A stretch of DNA of 64,000 bases from Dialister sp. UBA7295 (GTDB lineage Bacteria > Bacillota > Negativicutes > Veillonellales > Dialisteraceae): the NCBI GenBank assembly GCA_002471975.1, contig DKQZ01000032.1:10072-74071 (forward strand). Reading direction: 5' to 3'. Position numbers and translations under genes: made by a program. Positions 16,769 through 23,843 of the stretch are shown piece by piece. Every line of letters begins with the position of its first letter. The first letter of the stretch is position 1. The notes beneath the pieces are model-generated. The model ran no database searches, had not been told where the DNA came from, and was given only the letters and a program-made list of their open reading frames with translations.

Positions 16769-17707
16769 ATGAGTTCCGAAAAAATCAAAAATATGGTAAG
16801 AGAAATGGGTCCGCTGATTGGACTGATCCTTCTCTTCATCGTCATTTCCGCATTAAATGACAGCTTTATCGATCCATCCAACCTGAAGAATCTGGCCCGC
16901 CAGATTTCCATCAATGCCCTGATCGCCTTCGGTATGACTTTTGTCATACTGACCGGCGGAATCGATCTTTCTGTAGGCAGTATCCTGGCCTTGTCCAGTG
17001 CACTTATGGCAAGCATGATCGCCAAAGGCACGAATCCGGAAATGGCTATCGTATTTTCCGCGTTCATCGGTATCCTGCTTGGCGCTATTAACGGTATTAT
17101 TATTTCCTATGGCAAGGTAGCCCCCTTTATTGCTACCCTGGCAACGATGACCATTTATCGCGGCAGTACTCTCGTATATACTCACGGCAACCCGATTTCC
17201 GGCCTTTCCGAAGATCCGATTTTTACCGCTTTCGGTCAGGGATTTATCCTGGATATTCCTGTGCCGGCTATCGTTATGCTGATCGCTTTCTTCATTCTGT
17301 ACTTCATCCTGAAGAAGACTCCTCTTGGCCGTCAGACTTATGCAGTAGGGGGCAATGAAAAGGTTTCCTATATTTCCGGCATCAAGATTGACAGAATCAA
17401 GATTTTCGCTTATGCTCTTACAGGATGTCTCTGCGCCATCGCAGGCGCCATCCTGACAGCCCGCCTGAACAGTGCCCAGCCGACAGCCGGCATGGGTTAT
17501 GAACTCGACGCTATTGCGGCAGTCGTTTTGGGCGGCACATCCCTTTCCGGCGGCAAAGGCCGTATTTCCGGCACCCTGATTGGCGCACTCATCATCGGTA
17601 CCCTGAATAACGGTCTTAATATACTGAATGTATCCAGCTTCTATCAGCAGGTTGTCAAAGGTATCGTTATTTTGCTCGCAGTACTTATGGATCGCAAGAA
17701 AAACTAA
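16769..17707 (+). CDS. rbsC: Ribose ABC transporter, permease
   Basis: A 312-residue, strongly hydrophobic BPD_transp_2 permease with about 8-10 membrane segments. Characteristic stretches are GMTFVILTGGIDLSVGS near residue 51, TLATMTIYRGS near 127 and VVLGGTSLSGGKGRISGT near 252, all typical of RbsC/XylH/AraH permeases. It makes the dimeric inner-membrane channel for ribose. It begins 3 bases after rbsA, with the GGAGGA of the site overlapping the rbsA end. Confidence 0.95.
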   Translation: MSSEKIKNMVREMGPLIGLILLFIVISALNDSFIDPSNLKNLARQISINALIAFGMTFVILTGGIDLSVGSILALSSALMASMIAKGTNPEMAIVFSAFIGILLGAINGIIISYGKVAPFIATLATMTIYRGSTLVYTHGNPISGLSEDPIFTAFGQGFILDIPVPAIVMLIAFFILYFILKKTPLGRQTYAVGGNEKVSYISGIKIDRIKIFAYALTGCLCAIAGAILTARLNSAQPTAGMGYELDAIAAVVLGGTSLSGGKGRISGTLIGALIIGTLNNGLNILNVSSFYQQVVKGIVILLAVLMDRKKN

Positions 17708-17719
17708 GGAGGAAAACAA

Positions 17720-18640
17720 GTGTTAAAGAAAATCGCATTGGCTGCCATGATTGGCGCAGCTCTTATTTCCGCAGCAGGCTGCGGCGGCTCTTCTGATAAA
17801 AAGGCAGATGCTGCTGCATCCGGTTCTAAAAAGATGACCATCGGCTTCTCCGTATCCACCCAGAACAACCCGTTCTTCGTGACCATGGCCAACAGCGTCA
17901 AGGCAGCTGCTGAAAAAGCAGGTGTGACTGTAAAGATTGTTGATGCCCAGAATGACCCCGCTAAACAGTCCAATGATATCGCCGATCTGCTTCAGGGTAA
18001 TATCAGCGTCCTCATCGTTAACCCGGTAGACTCCGCTGCAGTTTCCAACTCCGTACTGGCAGCCAACAAGGCAAAGATTCCGGTTATCACCATTGACCGC
18101 TCCGCTGATAAGGGCGAAGTGGCAGCCCACATCGCTTCCAACAATGTCAAAGGCGGAGAAATGGCAGCCGAATACATCGTTTCCAAACTGGGTGAACAGA
18201 CTCCGGTGGCTGAACTGGAAGGTATCCCCGGCGCATCTGCTACCCGTGAAAGAGGCCAGGGCTTCCATAATGTAGCTGACAAGAAACTGAAAGTCCTTGC
18301 CAAACAGAATGCAGACTTCGATCGCGGCAAGGGCCTGACCGTTGCTGAAAATATTCTCCAGGGCAACCCGGACGTAAAGGCTATTTTCGCACAGAATGAT
18401 GAAATGGCTCTTGGCGCAGTAAGTGCTGCCAAAGCTGCCAACAAGCAGATTTTCGTTATCGGTTTTGATGGAACTGATGACGGCGTAAAGGCAGTCAATG
18501 ATGGTTCCATGGCTGCTACCATTGCCCAGCAGCCGGACAAGATGGGTGAAATCGGCGTAGATATCGCACTCAAACTGGCTAAAGGCGAAAATGTGGAAAA
18601 GAACATTGCCGTAGATCTTAAGCTGGTAGAAAAGAAATAA
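17720..18640 (+). CDS. rbsB: Ribose ABC transporter, substrate-binding lipoprotein
   Basis: A 306-residue periplasmic-binding-protein-like domain (LacI/RbsB type) with a lipoprotein signal: n-region KK, hydrophobic core and lipobox SAAGC with Cys at residue 21. The mature part begins MTIGFSVSTQNNPFF and has VDAQNDPAKQSNDI and QNDEMALGA, typical of RbsB. It delivers ribose to RbsC. The start codon is GTG with AAGGAGG 7 bases upstream. It is the last gene of the rbs operon, before a terminator. No rbsR repressor is adjacent. A Cys-anchored rather than free periplasmic RbsB resembles the monoderm arrangement. Confidence 0.95.
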   Translation: MLKKIALAAMIGAALISAAGCGGSSDKKADAAASGSKKMTIGFSVSTQNNPFFVTMANSVKAAAEKAGVTVKIVDAQNDPAKQSNDIADLLQGNISVLIVNPVDSAAVSNSVLAANKAKIPVITIDRSADKGEVAAHIASNNVKGGEMAAEYIVSKLGEQTPVAELEGIPGASATRERGQGFHNVADKKLKVLAKQNADFDRGKGLTVAENILQGNPDVKAIFAQNDEMALGAVSAAKAANKQIFVIGFDGTDDGVKAVNDGSMAATIAQQPDKMGEIGVDIALKLAKGENVEKNIAVDLKLVEKK

Positions 18641-18661
18641 TTGAAATAAATTGACAACCCG

Positions 18662-18695
18662 AAAAGACCGCGGGCATCTGCCCGTGGTCTTTTTG
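18662..18695 (+). terminator. Terminator of the ribose operon
   Basis: Stem 18662-18675 with 18680-18693 (14 bp, one G-T pair), ATCT loop, T run. Confidence 0.92.
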
Positions 18696-18764
18696 CGTGG
18701 AAATATATCCGGGTAAAAAGTCGGTCATGTGATAAATTTCCAGGGGGGGAAGTGCCGATTTCCA

Positions 18765-18793
18765 TTGACGAGGGAACGTGGCTTTTTTATAAT
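18765..18793 (+). promoter_or_regulatory. Promoter of murB
   Basis: TTGACG, 17 bases, TATAAT. It lies inside the upstream open-frame extension of murB, which confirms that translation starts downstream at 18831. Confidence 0.85.
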
Positions 18794-18830
18794 AATAGAA
18801 GTAACTGATTCATTGGAAAAAGGAACATGT

Positions 18831-19739
18831 ATGGATAATCAATATGCAGAATTTTTCACCTCTCTGCTTGGTGAAAATCAGATAAAAATCAATGAACCCA
18901 TGAGCCGTCATACCACTTTTGGCATCGGCGGGCCCGCGGATTGTTTTTTAATACCGGAAACATCGGAAGAACTCAGGGCTGTCACGGGACTTGCCCATAA
19001 AAATCACATTCCCCTCTTTATTCTTGGCGGAGGAGCCAATCTGCTTGTCCGGGACAAGGGCATCCGCGGGGTCGTGGTATTTACCGGTCATCTTCAGAAT
19101 ATTGAAAGAAACGGAAATCAGCTTAAGGTCTCCAGCGGCGTTTCCACAGCCAGGGCAGCAAAGGCAGCCTATGACGCCGGCCTTTCCGGTATGGAATTTG
19201 CCAGCGGCATTCCGGGCTCCATCGGTGGCGCGGCTTATATGAATGCCGGGGCCTACGGCGGGGAAATGTCGAAAATCATCGTTTCTGCCACCACCATTGA
19301 CGGCAGGGGAGATTTTATTTCCTACGGTGCAGAAGATCTGGGCTATTCTTACCGCCACAGCCGTTTTATGGAAAGCGGGGAAGTGATTGTGGATATTACC
19401 CTTTCCCTGAAATATGGCAATCAGAAGGAAATAAAAGCTCTCATGGATGACCTGAATCATCGGAGACGCACGAAACAGCCTCTGGAGAAAAAGAGCGCAG
19501 GCAGCACTTTCAAGCGTCCGGAGGGCCACTTTGTAGGGCAGATGATTGAAGAGCTGGGGCTCAAGGGCTATGGGTACGGCGACGCGCAGGTATCCGAAAA
19601 ACATGCCGGCTTTCTCATCAATAACGGTCATGCCAGCTGTGAGGACATGCTTGCCCTGATTCATGACGTGCAGGATAAAGTGAAAAAAAATTATGGCGTT
19701 GATCTGTATACGGAAGTGCAGATCGTGGGAGAAGAATAA
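18831..19739 (+). CDS. murB: UDP-N-acetylenolpyruvoylglucosamine reductase
   Basis: A 302-residue type II (short) MurB. N-terminal MSRHTTFGIGGPADCF near residue 24 and GGGANLLVRD near 65 bind FAD. GIPGSIGGAAYMNAGAYGGE near 125 is the family hallmark, and the catalytic Ser is in KSAGSTFKRP near 222. It reduces enolpyruvyl-UDP-GlcNAc with NADPH to UDP-MurNAc in the cytoplasm, for peptidoglycan. ATG 18831 has GGAA 6 bases upstream; 34 further in-frame codons upstream run through the promoter and are excluded. It forms its own transcription unit. Confidence 0.96.
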   Translation: MDNQYAEFFTSLLGENQIKINEPMSRHTTFGIGGPADCFLIPETSEELRAVTGLAHKNHIPLFILGGGANLLVRDKGIRGVVVFTGHLQNIERNGNQLKVSSGVSTARAAKAAYDAGLSGMEFASGIPGSIGGAAYMNAGAYGGEMSKIIVSATTIDGRGDFISYGAEDLGYSYRHSRFMESGEVIVDITLSLKYGNQKEIKALMDDLNHRRRTKQPLEKKSAGSTFKRPEGHFVGQMIEELGLKGYGYGDAQVSEKHAGFLINNGHASCEDMLALIHDVQDKVKKNYGVDLYTEVQIVGEE

Positions 19740-19786
19740 TTTCTGGAAATAGTAAGACCGGGACCTGCTAACCCCGGAATTTCATG

Positions 19787-19816
19787 AAAAGGCAGGTGCC
19801 GGCACCTGCCTTTTTG
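19787..19816 (+). terminator. Terminator after murB
   Basis: Perfect palindrome (AAAAGGCAGGTGCC and its complement) with a CCGG centre as loop, then TTTTTG. Confidence 0.9.
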
Positions 19817-19853
19817 CGTATCTTCGAAGGATGATTGTCCGGAAAGGGAAACT

Positions 19854-20690
19854 ATGGAAGTAATCGGATTTTATGGCCCGCCCGGTACCGGTAAAAGTGA
19901 CCGGGCCCTGGTGGTGGCCTATGAAAATAAAGCATCCTGTATTATCGATGATGGCATTCTCATCTACCATAGCCGTATCGTGGCAGGAAAGTCGGCCAAA
20001 CGGGAGGAAAGCAGGCTTAAGGCCGTTCGCCGGGCTATTTTCTGGGATGAAGAACAGAAAGAAGAAGTCAAGGCGGCCCTGGCGAAAATCAATCCGGCCA
20101 GGGTGCTGATTCTGGGCACTTCCGACCGTATGGTCAATACCATCGCCAAAGCACTGGAACTTCCCCGGCCGGCAAGATATATCCGCATTGAAGATGTGGC
20201 AAGACCGGAGGATATGCTGAAGGCCAGCGAGGCCAGGCATAAGGAGGGAAAACACGTTATCCCTGTGCCCACCATGGAACTCAAGCCTTATTTCAAAGGC
20301 TACCTGGTGGACCCGCTCCGCTTTCTCCGTAACAGGAAAAAGGAATCAAAACGGTTCAGCGAATGGGATGAACGGTCTGTGGTCCGTCCTGTTTTCAGCT
20401 ATTATGGAAAGCTTACGTTTTCAGATAAAGTGATTGAAGATCTGGTCCGCTATTCCGTGCGGAAGATGAAGAAGATCAGGCTTCGCCGGGTGAGCAGCAA
20501 GAAAAGTGAAAGCCAGATCAATGGACTTGTCCTGTATCTTGATGTGACAGTCCGCACAGGAACACCTATGGAAATCAGGAAAGTGATCCATGCTATGCGG
20601 GATGCGGTTCAGAGAGAAATCGAATATACCACGGGAATGTCGGTGGAAACGATGAAACTCACCATAGTTACAGGAGTAACCCCGGATTGA
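19854..20690 (+). CDS. P-loop protein with C-terminal Asp23-like domain, function unknown
   Basis: A 278-residue protein that I cannot assign to a characterised enzyme. Residues 5-14 form a Walker A motif (FYGPPGTGKS), near 89-95 a VLILGTS strand, and positions 24-70 have the order of a small P-loop NTPase, though a clear Walker B is not obvious. After a basic linker (about 155-180), residues 190-278 read like an Asp23/Gls24 domain: YYGKLTFSDKVIEDLVRYSV, LDVTVRTGTPMEIRKVI and TTGMSVETMKLTIVTGV. Asp23-like domains occur in envelope-stress and membrane-associated proteins of Firmicutes. It lies between murB and trpF, with AAAGGGA before the ATG. No signal peptide or membrane segment is seen. 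The N-terminal NTPase call is firm; the C-terminal call is by pattern recognition. Confidence 0.7.
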   Translation: MEVIGFYGPPGTGKSDRALVVAYENKASCIIDDGILIYHSRIVAGKSAKREESRLKAVRRAIFWDEEQKEEVKAALAKINPARVLILGTSDRMVNTIAKALELPRPARYIRIEDVARPEDMLKASEARHKEGKHVIPVPTMELKPYFKGYLVDPLRFLRNRKKESKRFSEWDERSVVRPVFSYYGKLTFSDKVIEDLVRYSVRKMKKIRLRRVSSKKSESQINGLVLYLDVTVRTGTPMEIRKVIHAMRDAVQREIEYTTGMSVETMKLTIVTGVTPD

Positions 20691-20712
20691 CGATATTCCG
20701 GGGCCGGTATGA

Positions 20713-21333
20713 ATGAAGGCGGCATGGATGAAAACGAAGATTAAAATCTGCGGCTTTAAAACGACGGATGAAGTGAAAAATCTCAATCCGGCAGATATTG
20801 ATTTCATGGGTATCGTCCTCTTTTTCCCGAAAAGCAGGAGGTCCGTTTCCGTAGAGCAGGCAAAGAAAATTCTTGCTGCCGTGCCTTCGGGGATCAAAAA
20901 GACGGCGGTTACCGTTTCGCCGAACCTGGAGCAGGTGCAGGCTGTTGAAAAGGCAGGATTTGATTACCTCCAGGTCCATGGCACTCTGGAAGACGAAATT
21001 CTGGAGAAAACGTCCATATCCATTATACGGGCAGTCAACATTAAAAACGGGGTGCCTGAACTGGAAATACATCCACGAATCAAGGCCTTTCTTTTTGATG
21101 CGGCAGAACCGGGCAGCGGCAAACCTTTTGACTGGAATGCCCTTTCTCGTGTGCCCAGAGGAAACAGGAAGTGGGTTCTCGCGGGCGGCCTGAATCCATC
21201 CAATGTGGGAGATGCCATCCATCTGATTCATCCGGATATGGTGGACGTTTCATCTTCCGTGGAAAAGCCGGAAGGTGGAAAGGATTTTCATAAAATACAT
21301 GCCTTCATAGAGGCAGTCCGCAAAGCAGACTGA
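20713..21333 (+). CDS. trpF: Phosphoribosylanthranilate isomerase
   Basis: A 206-residue TIM barrel. KIKICGF near residue 10 carries the catalytic Cys; VGIVFF-like MGIVLFFPKSRR is near 33, LQVHG near 85 and FLFDAAEPGSGKPFDW near 116 (general-acid Asp). WVLAGGLNP near 155 and VDVSSSVE near 175 bind phosphate. It rearranges PRA to CdRP in tryptophan synthesis. No other trp gene is near, which is unusual. The start could be ATG 20713 or 20728 (MKTKIKICG); neither has a strong ribosome site. It lies 22 bases after the P-loop gene and may be cotranscribed with it. Confidence 0.88.
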   Translation: MKAAWMKTKIKICGFKTTDEVKNLNPADIDFMGIVLFFPKSRRSVSVEQAKKILAAVPSGIKKTAVTVSPNLEQVQAVEKAGFDYLQVHGTLEDEILEKTSISIIRAVNIKNGVPELEIHPRIKAFLFDAAEPGSGKPFDWNALSRVPRGNRKWVLAGGLNPSNVGDAIHLIHPDMVDVSSSVEKPEGGKDFHKIHAFIEAVRKAD

Positions 21334-21379
21334 AGGATGTATGGCAGGCGCCACTCCGGGAAATTTTAAAATTTCTGAC

Positions 21380-21409
21380 TTGACAGTATCTTATGAATCG
21401 TGGTACAGT
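21380..21409 (+). promoter_or_regulatory. Promoter of the metY T-box leader
   Basis: TTGACA (21380-21385), 18 bases, TACAGT (21404-21409) preceded by TGG (extended -10). Confidence 0.75.
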
Positions 21410-21415
21410 TATCAC

Positions 21416-21674
21416 AACTTTAAACGAGGAAGAAAAGAGTAGGTTTTCCGAATACGGCAAAGCGAGTCCGGATGGTGAGAGCGGACATGGACAGGGGACT
21501 GAAGTGCATTTCTGAGTTTGGCAGGCTGAAACTGGAGTAGGCTTTCCCGGGAGCTCCCGATACAGGGCATGGGTATGAATAAGGTACCCTTGGAGCTGCA
21601 TATGGTGACGTATGCATGAATATTAGGTGGAAACACGAATCTCTCGTCCTGATAGGGGCGGGAGTTTTTTTATA
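21416..21674 (+). promoter_or_regulatory. T-box riboswitch, probably sensing tRNA-Cys
   Basis: Stem I is marked by AGAGTAGG (about 21437-21443, the 5' side of the specifier loop) and by the distal block AGCGAGTCCGGATGGTGAGA (from 21461), a standard T-box feature. The 3' side of the specifier loop reads GAAGTGCATT at 21501-21510, so the specifier is most likely TGC (Cys, 21505-21507). The T-box sequence is AGGTGGAAACACG (21625-21637). Its UGGA would pair with a tRNA ending UCCA, meaning a U73 discriminator, as tRNA-Cys has. An intrinsic terminator follows (CTCTCGTCC/GGGGCGGGAG, T7). Uncharged tRNA-Cys should allow readthrough into metY. Confidence 0.9.
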
Positions 21675-21778
21675 CCCATTCCGGGATTCGTGTGAAATCG
21701 GGAGACGCCCGTTACAGCGCAGGGGCATGATAGACGTGCCCTTATATCCTTGCAATCAGGAAGAGGAGGAAATGGGAT

Positions 21779-21817
21779 ATGATGGATTTTCGATGTAGGA
21801 TGATGGAAAAGAAATAA
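21779..21817 (+). CDS. Possible 12-residue leader peptide between T-box and metY
   Basis: ATG 21779 has GGAGGA about 8 bases upstream (21765-21770), as good as any gene here, and opens a 12-codon frame ending TAA at 21815-21817. The predicted peptide MMDFRCRMMEKK has four Met and one Cys. It lies between the T-box terminator and metY. It could be a translated leader, or the ribosome site could be chance in a purine-rich stretch. Confidence 0.3.
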   Translation: MMDFRCRMMEKK

Positions 21818-21859
21818 ATGAGTGTATGTACAAAACATTAAAACCAAGGAGAAATCATT

Positions 21860-23143
21860 ATGGCAGACAAAAAATATCGTTTTGAAACCCTTCAGCAGCA
21901 TGCAGGCCAGGTGGCCGATCCCACGACAGGAGCCAGGGCCGTGCCGATTTACCAGACTTCCGCCTATTTATTTCATGACGCCCAGGAAGGGGAAGATCTC
22001 TTTGCTCTGAGAAAGCCGGGCTTTATTTACAGCCGTCTCACCAACCCGACCCAGGAAGTATTTGAAAAGCGAATTGCTGCTCTGGAAGGCGGTACGGCAG
22101 GACTTGCCGTCGCCAGCGGGGCTGCAGCCGTGACTTATTCTATTTTGAATATTGCGGGGGCAGGAGATGAAATTATTGCCGCATCTACCCTCTATGGCGG
22201 CACTTATGAACTTTTCACCGATACCCTTCCGCAGCTGGGGATTCATACCCATTTTGTAAATCCGGATCATCCGGAAGAAATTGAAGGATTGATCAACGAA
22301 AAGACGAAGGCTGTCTACATTGAAACCCTGGGTAATCCGGCCATCAATATTCCGGATTTTGACGCCATCCGCGATATCGCTCATGCTCATCATCTTCCGG
22401 TCATCATCGATAATACTTTTGCGACACCCTATCTTTTCCGCCCATTGGAACATGGCCTTGACGTAGTTGTCCATTCTGCAACCAAATTCATCGGCGGCCA
22501 TGGGACTACCCTGGGTGGGGCCATTGTCGAAAATGGACAGTTCAACTGGAATCAGCCGGAAAGATATCCTCACTTTGCCAATCCCGATGCTTCCTATCAT
22601 GGCATCAACTTTGCTACCGACATACCGGGAGCCGGTTTTGTAACCAGAATCCGCGCCAAAGTCCTCCGCGATACCGGGGCTGCTATCAGCCCAATTGCCG
22701 CATGGTTCCTTCTTCAGGGGACAGAAACCCTTTCTCTCCGCATGGAACGCCATACGGCCAATGCCCAGAAGCTGGCAGAATACCTGGAAAAGCATCCTAA
22801 AGTGTCAAAAGTCAACTATCCGGGACTGGAATCCTCCCCGTACCACAAGCTGCAGCTGAAATACCTGCCAAAAGGCGCAGGATCCATCTTCTCCATTGAG
22901 CTGAAGGACGGATACAAGGCTGCCAGAGGATTTATTGATAATCTGGAAATTTTCTCTGATCTGGCCAATGTCGGCGATTCCAAGTCTCTCGTCGTTCATC
23001 CTGCTTCCACCACCCATCAGCAGCTGGATGAGGAAGCACAGAGAGCTGCCGGCATCACTCCGGGCACTGTCCGTATTTCCGTAGGCATTGAAAACATCGA
23101 TGACCTGCTGGAGGATGTGGAACAGGCTCTCGCAAAGATCTGA
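21860..23143 (+). CDS. metY: O-acetylhomoserine aminocarboxypropyltransferase (sulfhydrylase)
   Basis: A 427-residue Cys/Met-metabolism PLP enzyme. The PLP lysine is in HSATKFIGGHGTT near residue 212, with YSRLTNPTQ near 55 and ASGAAAVTYSILN near 90. The AGARAVPIYQTSAYLF start and the length of about 430 residues, with the insertion around the NPDASYHG segment, favour O-acetylhomoserine sulfhydrylase over the shorter cystathionine gamma-synthase/lyase (about 380). It makes homocysteine from sulfide, and possibly cysteine from O-acetylserine. AAGGAG precedes the ATG. Control by a Cys-type T-box suggests cysteine starvation is the signal, so its output may be cysteine via homocysteine. Confidence 0.9.
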   Translation: MADKKYRFETLQQHAGQVADPTTGARAVPIYQTSAYLFHDAQEGEDLFALRKPGFIYSRLTNPTQEVFEKRIAALEGGTAGLAVASGAAAVTYSILNIAGAGDEIIAASTLYGGTYELFTDTLPQLGIHTHFVNPDHPEEIEGLINEKTKAVYIETLGNPAINIPDFDAIRDIAHAHHLPVIIDNTFATPYLFRPLEHGLDVVVHSATKFIGGHGTTLGGAIVENGQFNWNQPERYPHFANPDASYHGINFATDIPGAGFVTRIRAKVLRDTGAAISPIAAWFLLQGTETLSLRMERHTANAQKLAEYLEKHPKVSKVNYPGLESSPYHKLQLKYLPKGAGSIFSIELKDGYKAARGFIDNLEIFSDLANVGDSKSLVVHPASTTHQQLDEEAQRAAGITPGTVRISVGIENIDDLLEDVEQALAKI

Positions 23144-23163
23144 TTTCCTGTATACTGTAAAAT

Positions 23164-23204
23164 AAAAGAGTGAAGAATCAGGCCCGTTTCTTCACTCTTT
23201 TATA
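23164..23204 (+). terminator. Terminator after metY
   Basis: Stem AAAAGAGTGAAGAA with TTCTTCACTCTTTT, loop of about 10 bases, T-rich 3' arm. Confidence 0.9.
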
Positions 23205-23222
23205 TTGCCCTTTGGGGAGCAG

Positions 23223-23252
23223 TTGTTCAAAGGCCTCTCCGTAACGTATAAT
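23223..23252 (+). promoter_or_regulatory. Promoter of hslVU
   Basis: TTGTTC, 18 bases, TATAAT. No CIRCE or CtsR-like heptad repeat was noticed beside it. Confidence 0.6.
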
Positions 23253-23312
23253 AGATAAGGAAATTTTCCTGCTTTATGCAGAATTGATAGATTGAGAGCG
23301 CAGGGAGGAAAT

Positions 23313-23843
23313 ATGTTTACAGCGACAACGATACTGGCCGTCCGCAAAGACGGTCATACCGCCATGGCCGGGGATGGCCAGGTCACCATGGGCAATGCGG
23401 TCATCATGAAAAATACAGCCCGAAAGGTCAGGCGGCTTTATCACGGAAAGATTATTGCCGGTTTTGCAGGCTCCGTGGCCGATGCGTTTTCCCTTTTTGA
23501 CAAGTTTGAGTCAAAATTGAAAGACTGCAATGGCAATCTGGTGCGGGCAGCCGTGGAATTTGCCAAGGACTGGCGGAGCGACCGGGTATTGCAGAAACTG
23601 GAAGCTCTTCTGATTCTCACGGATGGAGAGCATTTATTCCTCGTTTCCGGCAGCGGCGAAGTCATTGAGCCGGATGACGGAATCCTGGCCATCGGAAGCG
23701 GCGGCAATTATGCCCTGGCAGCAGCCCGTGCTCTTTCCCGGAATACGTCCATGTCGGCTCGGGAAATCGCGGAAAAATCGCTTCATATAGCAGCGGATAT
23801 CTGTGTATATACAAATCATAACGTCATTGTGGAGGAAATCTGA
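23313..23843 (+). CDS. hslV: ATP-dependent protease, proteolytic subunit
   Basis: A 176-residue HslV/ClpQ threonine protease related to proteasome beta subunits. By alignment of TTILAVRKDGH with the E. coli start, the nucleophile is the first Thr of this block, residue 5, so a four-residue propeptide (MFTA) must be removed. AGDGQVTMGN near 23 and IGSGGNYALAAARAL near 127 are family motifs. It forms the double hexameric core that degrades proteins unfolded by HslU. The ATG at 23313, behind GGGAGG, is preferred over a TTG seven codons upstream. Its stop shares one base with the hslU start (TGATG). Confidence 0.94.
   Translation: MFTATTILAVRKDGHTAMAGDGQVTMGNAVIMKNTARKVRRLYHGKIIAGFAGSVADAFSLFDKFESKLKDCNGNLVRAAVEFAKDWRSDRVLQKLEALLILTDGEHLFLVSGSGEVIEPDDGILAIGSGGNYALAAARALSRNTSMSAREIAEKSLHIAADICVYTNHNVIVEEI

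Noticed and set aside
21616..21798. 60-codon frame inside the T-box leader
   Set aside because: It overlaps the T-box sequence and terminator, and lacks a ribosome site.
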